NCBI GenBank assembly: GCA_009177225.1
Contig: WFLZ01000048.1
Location: 8,663-14,606 of the forward strand
DNA length: 5,944 nucleotides
Origin: Clostridia bacterium
Lineage (GTDB): Bacteria > Bacillota > Clostridia > Oscillospirales > Ruminococcaceae
Reading direction: 5' to 3'
Position 1 is the first letter of the stretch. The number at the start of each line of letters is the position of its first letter. Below, piece by piece: positions 1-5,944 of this stretch. The position numbers and the translations under genes were made by a program. The notes beneath the pieces were generated by a model, which did no database searches, was not told the DNA's origin, and worked only from the letters and a program-made list of their open reading frames with translations.

Positions 1-1
1 C

Positions 2-280
2 GTGGCTGTAATGGCTCACCCTGCACATTATGACAGCATTGAACTTTTAGAGGAACTCGCACAGAAAGGTAAAATAGACGGCGTGGAAGTGGGTCACTGG
101 TCTGCGGACGAAAATTACAGACATGAATTATCAGCTATTGCGTCACGCTATGAACTTATTGAAACCGGCGGTTCTGATTTTCACGGCTTATATAATAATG
201 TTCCCACGCATTTAGGCAGTGAAACAACGACAAAGGAAAATCTTGACAGAATTTTAAAGCTTTCCTCAAAAATGAAGTAG
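2..280 (+). CDS. PHP-domain phosphoesterase (TrpH/RNase AM-like), C-terminal fragment
   Basis: This is the last 92 codons of a gene that begins left of the window; the frame is open to the left edge and ends at TAG 278-280. The visible part matches the C-terminal half of the PHP metal-dependent phosphoesterase family of COG0613 (TrpH/YciV). It shows an AHP motif near the left end with a metal-binding His, a GVEVGHW segment, and the diagnostic GGSDFHG motif, whose Asp and His are metal ligands. Characterised relatives hydrolyse 3',5'-nucleoside bisphosphates (pAp) or act as 5'-3' exoribonucleases on short RNA; which activity applies here cannot be told from the fragment. The full family length is about 270-290 residues, so roughly two thirds is missing. 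The GTG at position 2 is an internal Val codon, not a start. A DUF218 gene follows after 10 nt and is probably in the same operon. The family call is confident; the substrate is unknown. Confidence 0.88.
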   Translation: MAVMAHPAHYDSIELLEELAQKGKIDGVEVGHWSADENYRHELSAIASRYELIETGGSDFHGLYNNVPTHLGSETTTKENLDRILKLSSKMK

Positions 281-283
281 GAG
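279..283 (+). promoter_or_regulatory. Ribosome binding site fixing the TTG start at 291
   Basis: AGGAG at 279-283 overlaps the stop codon of the upstream PHP gene and lies 7 nt before TTG 291. The nearest alternative, ATG at 300, would be 16 nt away, which is too far. This makes TTG the better start and suggests translational coupling between the two genes. Confidence 0.75.
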
Positions 284-290
284 TATTGTT

Positions 291-1061
291 TTGAAAAATA
301 TGGAAGTTAAAATTATACCTGCACTTATATCTGCCGTATTGCTTGTTATATTCATTTCTCCGGTGTTCATGGGTATTTTTAATATCGGAAACGCCGTCGG
401 TATACTTGTTTCGGGAAGTCTGACAGGAATTTTTGTATTCTGGAAACCTTTTGTATCACTTATAAAACAGTTATGGAACAATCAGGCAGGAAGAATATTT
501 CTGTGTGTGTTCACGACTATAATCAGTATATGTATTGTAATTGCTGTGATTATAAGTATTTTTATGATAAAGGCTGTCAATGACCCTCCGAAAGACGAAA
601 ACACAACTATTGTCGTACTTGGCTGTAAGGTAAAGGACGGCAGACCGAGTTTGATGCTTAAACGCCGTCTTGACGCATCGTATAAGTATCTTTCGGAACA
701 TGAAAGCGTAAAAGTTGTTGTTTCGGGAGGACAGGGAAGTGACGAGGTTATAAGTGAGGCTCAGTGTATGAGAGATTATCTTGTTGAAAAGGGAATTTCC
801 CCCGAACGTATCTTTATGGAGGACAAGTCAACAAGTACGGAGGAGAATCTGAAATTTTCAAGGGAAATTATCCGCAGTGAAGGACTTCCGGAAAATATAA
901 CGCTTGTTACAGACGGATTTCATCAGTGCCGTGCAGAAATGCTTGCAAATAAACTTGATATAAATCCGAATAATATTTCCGGATATACTTCGTGGTATAT
1001 TGTACCTGTTTACTGGGTAAGGGAATGGTTCGGAATAGCCTATTACTATATTTTCGGATAA
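291..1061 (+). CDS. YdcF/SanA-family (DUF218) membrane protein
   Basis: A 256-residue protein with a hydrophobic N-terminal part followed by a DUF218 (YdcF/ElyC/SanA) domain. Three membrane segments are visible at about residues 8-30, 33-50 and 69-93, and the soluble domain runs from about 105 to the end. Family signatures are VVLGCK (108-113), SGGQGSDE (145-152) with the following E156-A157-Q158, the S/T-rich STSTEEN segment (180-186), and DGFHQCR (208-214) with the conserved His211 and Arg214. E. coli relatives are linked to cell-envelope integrity (ElyC, SanA) or bind S-adenosylmethionine (YdcF), but no enzymatic reaction is firmly established for the family. The topology suggests a membrane-anchored domain on the outer face, which is an inference. 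The TTG start is chosen because AGGAG sits 7 nt upstream. The gene lies 10 nt after the PHP gene and 6 nt before the next small ORF, so it is likely in one operon. The family call is confident; the role is unknown. Confidence 0.87.
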   Translation: MKNMEVKIIPALISAVLLVIFISPVFMGIFNIGNAVGILVSGSLTGIFVFWKPFVSLIKQLWNNQAGRIFLCVFTTIISICIVIAVIISIFMIKAVNDPPKDENTTIVVLGCKVKDGRPSLMLKRRLDASYKYLSEHESVKVVVSGGQGSDEVISEAQCMRDYLVEKGISPERIFMEDKSTSTEENLKFSREIIRSEGLPENITLVTDGFHQCRAEMLANKLDINPNNISGYTSWYIVPVYWVREWFGIAYYYIFG

Positions 1062-1067
1062 GATAAC

Positions 1068-1340
1068 ATGAAATTCATTATTAAAAATGTAAACAGTAAT
1101 ACTTATATGTATACAAGACAGCTTGAAGTCTGCAACAGTGAATTTGCAAGACGTTTTAATTCTGCAAAACAGGCAAAAGCCTATGCAGGCAGTTCGTATT
1201 TCAGAAATGGGAAATATATTCTTGTTTCAGTCGGTGACAATATCGGAAATATGACGGATATTGTCACTATAAAAGAAAAAGTACTTGATACAAATCTGAA
1301 AAATGACTGTATCAAAGCCCTGAAACTTGATTCCGAATAG
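1068..1340 (+). CDS. Small protein of unknown function (90 aa)
   Basis: I do not recognise this protein. It is 90 residues long with no signal peptide or membrane segment, so it is probably cytoplasmic. It starts at ATG 1068, only 6 nt after the stop of the DUF218 gene; the upstream GGATAAG is a weak ribosome binding site overlapping that stop, so expression may depend on translational coupling. The sequence alternates a beta-like N-terminus (KFIIKNVNSNTYMY), a probable helix rich in Ala/Lys (about residues 27-42, SAKQAKAYAG), another strand (KYILVSV), and a Lys/Leu-rich C-terminal helix (about 72-88). The layout suggests a small alpha/beta fold. Codon usage resembles the neighbours, and the tight spacing on the same strand supports a real gene. 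No function is proposed. Confidence 0.68.
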   Translation: MKFIIKNVNSNTYMYTRQLEVCNSEFARRFNSAKQAKAYAGSSYFRNGKYILVSVGDNIGNMTDIVTIKEKVLDTNLKNDCIKALKLDSE

Positions 1341-1348
1341 GATATTTA

Positions 1349-1371
1349 TTCCGGACTTGTAATTTCCGGAA
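1349..1371 (+). other. Hairpin between operon 1 and the fusion gene; weak terminator or operator element
   Basis: TTCCGGA at 1349-1355 can pair with TCCGGAA at 1365-1371, giving a 7-bp stem and a 9-nt loop. It follows the stop of the 90-aa gene by 8 nt and is followed by AATTTAT rather than a true T-run, so it is at best a weak rho-independent terminator. It overlaps the -35 and spacer of the next promoter. Because TCCGGA is itself palindromic, the two copies can also be read as a direct repeat with 15-bp spacing, which would suit a DNA-binding protein. Confidence 0.35.
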
Positions 1372-1385
1372 ATTTATGATATAAT
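1357..1385 (+). promoter_or_regulatory. Extended -10 promoter of the fusion gene
   Basis: The -35-like TTGTAA lies at 1357-1362 (4 of 6 matches to TTGACA) and a perfect TATAAT at 1380-1385, with a 17-nt spacer. TG at 1377-1378 followed by one base gives an extended -10, which can compensate for the weaker -35. Transcription would start near 1392, leaving a leader of about 30 nt before TTG 1423. A sigma-A type promoter is inferred from consensus only. Confidence 0.72.
1361..1374. promoter_or_regulatory. 14-bp perfect palindrome in the promoter spacer, candidate operator
   Basis: AATTTCCGGAAATT is perfectly self-complementary over 14 bp and lies almost entirely between the -35 and -10 boxes, so a dimeric repressor bound there would block RNA polymerase. 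The symmetry breaks just outside (T1360 and T1375 do not pair). I do not recognise it as the site of a named regulator. The symmetry and position are directly seen; the operator role is inferred. Confidence 0.45.
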
Positions 1386-1407
1386 TGACTTACAGAATAA
1401 TTAAAGT

Positions 1408-1413
1408 AAAGGA
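1408..1413 (+). promoter_or_regulatory. Ribosome binding site supporting TTG 1423 as start of the fusion gene
   Basis: AAAGGA at 1408-1413 directly abuts ATG 1414 and is only 3 nt from ATG 1417, both too close for normal initiation. It is 9 nt from TTG 1423. The protein beginning there (MKISFSTLACPDW) looks like a typical start for this TIM-barrel family. Confidence 0.55.
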
Positions 1414-1422
1414 ATGATGTAT

Positions 1423-3951
1423 TTGAAAATAAGTTTTTCAACACTTGCCTGTCCTGACTGGTCATGGTCGGATATTTATTCGATTGCAAAAGATTTTCAG
1501 TTTAATGGAATTGAAATCCGTGGTCTTGGTGATGAGATTTTTTCTGTAAAGGCTAAACCGTTTACAGATTCTCACTTACCTAAAACTATTGATAAACTCA
1601 GTTCTCTCGGACTGGAAATTTCCTGTCTTTCTTCCGGTGCGTGCCTTAAGAACAAGGATAAGTTTGCTGAAGCTGAATATGAAATAACTGCATATGCAAA
1701 GCTTGCACAGAAGCTTAATACTCCTTATATAAGAGTGCTTGCAGATGATAAATGCAATCCTTCCGGTGAAGTTGATGATGAATGGATTGCAGAAGCACTC
1801 ATGAATCTTATTCCGGTTGCAGAGGAATATAACGTTACTCTGCTTGTCGAGACGAACGGTGTTTACAGTGATACCGCACGTCTTGCAATGGTTCTTGATA
1901 AAGTAAAAAGCCGTAAAATAGCCGCTCTCTGGGATATGCACCACCCCTATCGTTTTGCCGGAGAGTCCCCCGAAACTACTGTTTCAAACCTTGGTGAATA
2001 TATAAAATATGTTCAGGTCAAGGATAGTGTAATTAACAGTGACGGCAAAGTTGAATATCGCATTATAGGCAATGGTGACATTCCTATAAAGAAAATGATT
2101 GAATTACTCCAGTCCGTAAACTATACAGGCTATGTTTCTCTTGAATGGATAAAACGCTGGGCAGACAAGCTTTTAGATGCCGGAATTGTTATTCCTCAGT
2201 TTGCCGAATATATGAAGCCTTACAAGACAAAGCACAAGCATTCACTTCAGGACAATATGAGTGGTACGGGTAAATATCCGTGGCCTAAGGAGAGAATTAT
2301 AAACTATACATTCCCTGACGTTCTTGACCGTATGTGCGAGGAATTTCCGAATCAGTACGCTTTCCGCTATACAGAGCTTGACTATACGAGAACATATACT
2401 GAATTCAGGGACGATGTTGACATATTCGCCCGTTCACTTATGGCTATGGGCGTTAAAAAGGGTGACCATGTGGCTATATGGGCGACAAATGTTCCGCAGT
2501 GGTATATTACTTTCTGGGCAACGACAAAAATCGGTGCTGTTCTCGTTACCATGAACAGTGAATATAGAATCCATGAAGCCGAATATCTTCTCAGACAGTC
2601 TGATACAAGTACTCTTGTAATGATTGACGGTATTAAGGATATAAAATATGTTGACATCATCAAGGAACTTTGTCCCGAACTCGAAACCTGTGAGGCAGGC
2701 AAGCTTGATTCTGCAAGACTGCCTTTCCTTAAAAATGTAATTACTGTAAGCTCAAAGAATACCGGTTGCTATACATGGGAAGAAGCTTTGGAACTTTCAA
2801 AGAACGTTCCCTACAGTGAGGTTGAAAAGGTAAGAAGAACGATTGATATCCATGATGTCTGCAATATGCAGTATACGTCCGGAACAACAGGATTCCCGAA
2901 AGGCGTTATGCTCACACACTATAACGTCGTAAACAACGGCAAGGCTATCGGCGACTGTATGGATTTGTCCACAGCAGACCGTATGATGATACAAGTGCCT
3001 ATGTTTCATTGTTTCGGAATGGTGCTTGCTATGACAGCATCAATGACACATGGTACTACAATGTCGCCTATAACAAGATTCTCGCCAAGAAAGGGTCTTG
3101 ATTGCATAAACAAGGAAAAAATAACCTGTTTCCACGGTGTTCCGACCATGTTTATCGCAATGCTTGGACATAATGATTTTGCAAAAACTGATTTTTCATA
3201 TATGCGTACCGGTATAATGGCAGGTTCACCTTGTCCGATAAAGACAATGGAAGAAGTTATCGAACGTATGAATATGAAAGAAATCTGCATTACATACGGT
3301 CAGACCGAAGCTTCTCCGGCTACAACCATGAGCAAGACGACTGACAGTATTGAACAGCGCGTCAATACAGTAGGCGGTCCTATTTTCGGCGTTGAATGTA
3401 AGATAGTTGACCCCGAAACAAATGAAGAACTGCCGGACGACGTTGACGGTGAATTTGTTGCACGAGGTTACAACATAATGAAAGGTTACTACAAAATGCC
3501 CGAAGCTACAGCAGCAGCTATTGACGCACAAGGCTGGTTACATACGGGCGACCTTGCAAGAAGGCGTTCTTCTGACGGATATTACAAGATTACCGGACGT
3601 ATCAAAGATATGATTATTCGTGGCGGTGAAAATATTTATCCGAAAGAAATTGAAGATTTCCTCTATACTAATCCGAAAGTAAAGGACGTTCAGGTAATAG
3701 GCGTTCCGGACGAGGATTACGGTGAGGCAGTTATGGCTTGTATCGTTCTCAAAGAGGGCGAGACGGCTACTCCACTTGAAATAAAGAAATTCTGTAAACA
3801 GCGTATGGCAGCACACAAATGTCCGAAGTATATTGACTTTGTGGACGGTTTCCCGATGAATGCAGCCGGCAAGATTCTTAAATACAAGATGAGGGAGCAG
3901 GCTGTGGAAAAGCTTAATCTCCAGAAAGCAGAAGAAATTGTGACTGCGTAA
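1423..3951 (+). CDS. Fusion: xylose-isomerase-like TIM barrel + AMP-forming acyl-CoA synthetase
   Basis: One uninterrupted 842-residue reading frame joins two enzymes. Residues 1 to about 265 form a sugar phosphate isomerase/epimerase domain (AP endonuclease 2/xylose isomerase-like TIM barrel). Likely metal ligands are Glu143 (LLVETNG), Asp171 with His174 (WDMHHPYR), Gln198 (VQVKDS, where His is commoner) and Glu241 (SLEW). Residues from about 280 form a full-length ANL-superfamily ligase: P-loop YTSGTTGFPKG at 484-494, YGQTE at 625-629, the HTGD Asp710, the GRIKDMIIRGGENIYPKE hinge from 725, and catalytic Lys817 in NAAGKILK. The ligase resembles the ACSF2/YngI medium-chain acyl-CoA synthetase group, which makes acyl-CoA from acid, ATP and CoA. 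The linker (about 266-280) is short and Lys/His-rich. TTG is preferred as start; ATG 1414 or 1417 would add 3 or 2 residues. The gene has its own promoter and terminator and looks monocistronic. Both domain families are confident; substrates and any channelled pathway are unknown. The protein is probably cytoplasmic. Confidence 0.92.
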   Translation: MKISFSTLACPDWSWSDIYSIAKDFQFNGIEIRGLGDEIFSVKAKPFTDSHLPKTIDKLSSLGLEISCLSSGACLKNKDKFAEAEYEITAYAKLAQKLNTPYIRVLADDKCNPSGEVDDEWIAEALMNLIPVAEEYNVTLLVETNGVYSDTARLAMVLDKVKSRKIAALWDMHHPYRFAGESPETTVSNLGEYIKYVQVKDSVINSDGKVEYRIIGNGDIPIKKMIELLQSVNYTGYVSLEWIKRWADKLLDAGIVIPQFAEYMKPYKTKHKHSLQDNMSGTGKYPWPKERIINYTFPDVLDRMCEEFPNQYAFRYTELDYTRTYTEFRDDVDIFARSLMAMGVKKGDHVAIWATNVPQWYITFWATTKIGAVLVTMNSEYRIHEAEYLLRQSDTSTLVMIDGIKDIKYVDIIKELCPELETCEAGKLDSARLPFLKNVITVSSKNTGCYTWEEALELSKNVPYSEVEKVRRTIDIHDVCNMQYTSGTTGFPKGVMLTHYNVVNNGKAIGDCMDLSTADRMMIQVPMFHCFGMVLAMTASMTHGTTMSPITRFSPRKGLDCINKEKITCFHGVPTMFIAMLGHNDFAKTDFSYMRTGIMAGSPCPIKTMEEVIERMNMKEICITYGQTEASPATTMSKTTDSIEQRVNTVGGPIFGVECKIVDPETNEELPDDVDGEFVARGYNIMKGYYKMPEATAAAIDAQGWLHTGDLARRRSSDGYYKITGRIKDMIIRGGENIYPKEIEDFLYTNPKVKDVQVIGVPDEDYGEAVMACIVLKEGETATPLEIKKFCKQRMAAHKCPKYIDFVDGFPMNAAGKILKYKMREQAVEKLNLQKAEEIVTA

Positions 3952-3958
3952 AAATTTT

Positions 3959-3993
3959 AACTGTCTGTGCTGAAAATGTACAGACAGTTTTTT
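3959..3993 (+). terminator. Strong rho-independent terminator after the fusion gene
   Basis: AACTGTCTGT at 3959-3968 pairs perfectly with ACAGACAGTT at 3980-3989 (10 bp, with an 11-nt loop in which one G-T and one C-G pair could extend the stem to 12 bp). The stem runs straight into a T-tract at 3988-3993 followed by ATTATTT. It begins 8 nt after the TAA stop. An A-run at 3951-3954 lies upstream, but the unpaired T-run at 3955-3958 makes it directional for the + strand rather than clearly bidirectional. Confidence 0.92.
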
Positions 3994-3997
3994 ATTA

Positions 3998-4026
3998 TTT
4001 ACAAACTAAAAAAATTGTGATATAAT
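3998..4026 (+). promoter_or_regulatory. Extended -10 promoter of the cysteine protease gene
   Basis: TTTACA at 3998-4003 (5 of 6 matches to TTGACA) and a perfect TATAAT at 4021-4026 are separated by exactly 17 nt. TG at 4018-4019 plus one base gives an extended -10. The spacer holds an A-run (4008-4014). Transcription would start near 4033, with a leader of about 24 nt. The -35 begins only 5 nt after the T-tract of the preceding terminator, so the two units are closely abutted but insulated. This is a near-consensus housekeeping promoter. Confidence 0.82.
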
Positions 4027-4056
4027 TGATATTATTCTTAAGAACGGAGAAATTTT

Positions 4057-5944
4057 ATGAAAAATTATTTAAAAAGGTTTTTTACGGTGATAACGGCTTT
4101 TTCTCTGCCTGTGGCATACTGTGTCAAACCGGATACACACGTTTTTTCTATAGAAGAAAATGCTGAAACCGGATTTTTACCTGCATTGCCGGAGTTTACT
4201 CACATTGTCGGACAGCCTGAGGGCAATTTTTTTCTTACGGCAGGCGGCGAGGAAGTTGAAAACAATATGTTACTTTACAGCAGGGCAGTTATGCCGTCAA
4301 GTTATGATATGCGTGACGACGGGACAATATCTTCTGTAAAGAATCAGGGCATTTATGGTACTTGCTGGACGCATTCTTCTGCTTCAAGTGCGGAATCAAG
4401 CGTAATAAAGTCAAATCCGTCCGTTAACCTTTCGGAACTTCATACGGCGTATTATTCATATTTCGGCGACGAACAGATTGATATTGATACGGAAAATCTT
4501 GATGAACATCTTGACTGGGGCGGTTCGACTTCTGTTGTAGCAAATCTTTGGTCACAGTGGATAGGACCTATTTATGAAAGCAGACTGCCTTATGAAAATA
4601 CTGCATTTTTTGACAATTCCGAAGCGGTGGAAAATCTGAAATATGAAAGTGATTATCATCTTGAAAATGCCTTTATGTTCGATTTTAACAAAGACAGAAG
4701 TAATGCGGACGATGTAAACGCACTTGTAAAACAGTTTGTATATAACGGAAATGCCGTTGATGTTTCATTTTATTATAATTACATTAATTCATACAATTCA
4801 AAAAATAACTGTGTAAACAGCAGAAAAAAGCCAAGATTTTCCAACCATGCCGTTACTATTGCAGGCTGGGACGATGATTTTCCGGCATCAAACTTTACTG
4901 TAAAGCCTGAACATAACGGTGCATGGCTTGTAAAAAACAGCTGGGGATATGGTTACGGTGAGGACGGTTATTTCTGGATTTCATATGATGATACAAGTCT
5001 TTGTCAGTTTGCCGTCTATGAACTGGGTGACAGGAATAATTATTCTGTAAACTATCATCATGATACGTTTATTCCTACTCAGATTCTTAGTGCCGCTGAC
5101 GGAAATGAGGCTGGTGAGCCGTCATATATGGCGAATGTATTTACCGCTGAATCTGATATGCAGATTGACGCTGTTTCGACCTATATTCAGAATGCAGATA
5201 CTGATTATGAAATAATGGTATATACAAATCTACAGGACGAATCCGACCCCGTTTCTTCGGAAACACATTCTGCTGTTACTTACGGTACGGAAAGCATCAC
5301 CGGATATCATACTATTGAACTTGATGAAAGTGTAACTGTAAAAGCGGGGGAGAAGTTCAGCGTTGTCGTGAAGCTTACCTGTGAAAGCACTCCGTTTGTA
5401 ATACCTGTTGAGGCAAGTATGTTCATAAAGGACTTTGAAACAGGTGAAATCACTGATTTGGGTGCGTTTTCAAATCATGAACAGATAGAGCAGTATACGG
5501 GTAACAATGAAAGTTTTTTCAGTGTTGACGGTGAAAAGTGGAATGATACCGCCGATGAGGAATATATCTACAATGATGAAGAAAAAGAAGTGGTGCTTGA
5601 AATACTGAAAGATGAACTGTATGACGGACTTTCTCCGTCTGATACCGAGGAACTTGAACTTGCTGACATGGTTTATGAAAAATATAAGGTGCTTTTTGAA
5701 ACCGGTGAACTTCATATTATTGTCGGAAACATTTCCCTTAAAGCTTTCGGGAATCCGGCAGGAGCAGTAAAGTTTTCGCATATTTCGGGAGCAGTTCCGT
5801 CAGATGAGGCAGTTTCGCTTTATTCACCGGACGGCAGTGACATATTTGTATCTGTAAACGGTTCGGAGTATATAACATATACAGAACCTTTGCCGGTAAC
5901 AGAAAAAATGACAATTTCTGCCTGCACTTCTTCGGGAACTTTCA
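4057..5944 (+). CDS. Secreted papain-family (C1A) cysteine protease with lectin-like domain, 3' end cut off
   Basis: The frame is open from ATG 4057 to the window edge (629 codons, no stop seen). The start has GGAG at 4046-4049, 7 nt upstream. The N-terminus has lysines followed by a hydrophobic stretch (about residues 8-22), a probable Sec signal peptide. After a short propeptide-like segment, the peptidase domain begins near residue 79 (MPSSYDMRDDG). The full catalytic set is present: oxyanion Gln97 (KNQG), nucleophile Cys103 (GTCW), His264 (SNHAV) and Asn294 (KNSWG). Residues about 328-500 match the lectin-like domain that follows C1 peptidases in Clostridia (MANVFTAES, IMVYTN, GYHTIELDE, FSVVVKLT, then SFFSVDGEKW). 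An acidic, probably helical stretch follows (about 503-550). From about 585 the pattern resembles a chitobiase/hexosaminidase C-terminal beta domain (VSLYSPDG to MTISACTSSG), which is a weaker call. It likely degrades extracellular proteins. A downstream dockerin or wall anchor is possible but not visible. Confidence 0.92.
   Translation, partial: MKNYLKRFFTVITAFSLPVAYCVKPDTHVFSIEENAETGFLPALPEFTHIVGQPEGNFFLTAGGEEVENNMLLYSRAVMPSSYDMRDDGTISSVKNQGIYGTCWTHSSASSAESSVIKSNPSVNLSELHTAYYSYFGDEQIDIDTENLDEHLDWGGSTSVVANLWSQWIGPIYESRLPYENTAFFDNSEAVENLKYESDYHLENAFMFDFNKDRSNADDVNALVKQFVYNGNAVDVSFYYNYINSYNSKNNCVNSRKKPRFSNHAVTIAGWDDDFPASNFTVKPEHNGAWLVKNSWGYGYGEDGYFWISYDDTSLCQFAVYELGDRNNYSVNYHHDTFIPTQILSAADGNEAGEPSYMANVFTAESDMQIDAVSTYIQNADTDYEIMVYTNLQDESDPVSSETHSAVTYGTESITGYHTIELDESVTVKAGEKFSVVVKLTCESTPFVIPVEASMFIKDFETGEITDLGAFSNHEQIEQYTGNNESFFSVDGEKWNDTADEEYIYNDEEKEVVLEILKDELYDGLSPSDTEELELADMVYEKYKVLFETGELHIIVGNISLKAFGNPAGAVKFSHISGAVPSDEAVSLYSPDGSDIFVSVNGSEYITYTEPLPVTEKMTISACTSSGTF

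Noticed and set aside
2..4. GTG as a start codon at the left edge
   Set aside because: The PHP fold needs its N-terminal metal-binding half, and the frame is open to the edge, so this is an internal codon of a truncated gene.
1341..1413. Riboswitch or T-box leader before the fusion gene
   Set aside because: The gap is only about 80 nt and the predicted leader about 30 nt, too short for a known riboswitch; no T-box or other leader motif was seen.
1576..1944. 122-codon open frame on the - strand within the TIM-barrel part of the fusion
   Set aside because: It is antisense to a well-supported domain, and its Cys/Ile/Phe-rich translation resembles no known protein.
2324..2554. 76-codon + strand frame inside the ligase domain
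   Set aside because: It overlaps the confident acyl-CoA synthetase reading frame and shows no recognisable motif.
4105..4122. Possible lipoprotein signal (PVAYC) in the protease N-terminus
   Set aside because: The residue before Cys is Tyr rather than Gly, Ala or Ser, so the lipobox is poor; a normal Sec signal peptide fits better.
5470..5781. 103-codon open frame on the - strand
   Set aside because: It lies wholly inside the protease gene, is rich in Phe, Ile and Lys as expected from reading an acidic AT-rich gene backwards, and has no family motif.
1..5944. Mobile element, CRISPR array, toxin-antitoxin or other defence system
   Set aside because: No transposase, integrase, repeat-spacer pattern, terminal inverted repeats or defence-family domains were seen in any frame.

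Overview
The window looks like a piece of a low-GC Firmicutes chromosome, most plausibly a gut or rumen Clostridia of the Ruminococcus type. The reasons are AT-rich coding sequence, purine-rich ribosome binding sites, TTG starts preceded by good Shine-Dalgarno sequences, strong extended -10 promoters, and a secreted papain-like protease carrying a clostridial lectin-like domain. The genus is an inference from protein style, not proof. All recognised genes are on the + strand.

Region 1 (1-1340) is the downstream part of a tightly packed operon. It holds the C-terminal end of a PHP-domain phosphoesterase (TrpH/RNase AM-like), then a membrane-anchored YdcF/SanA-type DUF218 protein starting at TTG 291, then a 90-residue protein I do not recognise. 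The gaps are 10 and 6 nt, so co-transcription is likely. The operon's promoter lies outside the window.

Region 2 (1341-3951) begins with a short intergenic stretch carrying an extended -10 promoter. A perfect 14-bp palindrome fills most of the spacer between its -35 and -10, so it is a candidate operator. The promoter drives one long gene encoding a two-enzyme fusion: an N-terminal xylose-isomerase-like TIM barrel (sugar phosphate isomerase/epimerase family, about residues 1-265) joined to a complete ANL-superfamily acyl-CoA synthetase (about residues 280-842). The ANL motifs are intact, and four of the usual metal-ligand positions of the barrel are filled, one by Gln rather than the commoner His. 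This fusion is the most unusual object in the window. A strong rho-independent terminator follows it.

Region 3 (3998-5944) begins with a near-consensus promoter that shares a 12-bp extended -10 block with the promoter of region 2. It drives a secreted C1A (papain-family) cysteine protease with an intact catalytic Gln/Cys/His/Asn set, a lectin-like domain, an acidic helical stretch and the beginning of what looks like a chitobiase/hexosaminidase C-terminal-type beta domain. This gene runs off the right edge.

No rRNA, tRNA, CRISPR array, insertion sequence or other mobile element was found. The three transcription units have no obvious shared pathway. The window reads as ordinary chromosomal sequence with one notable gene fusion.
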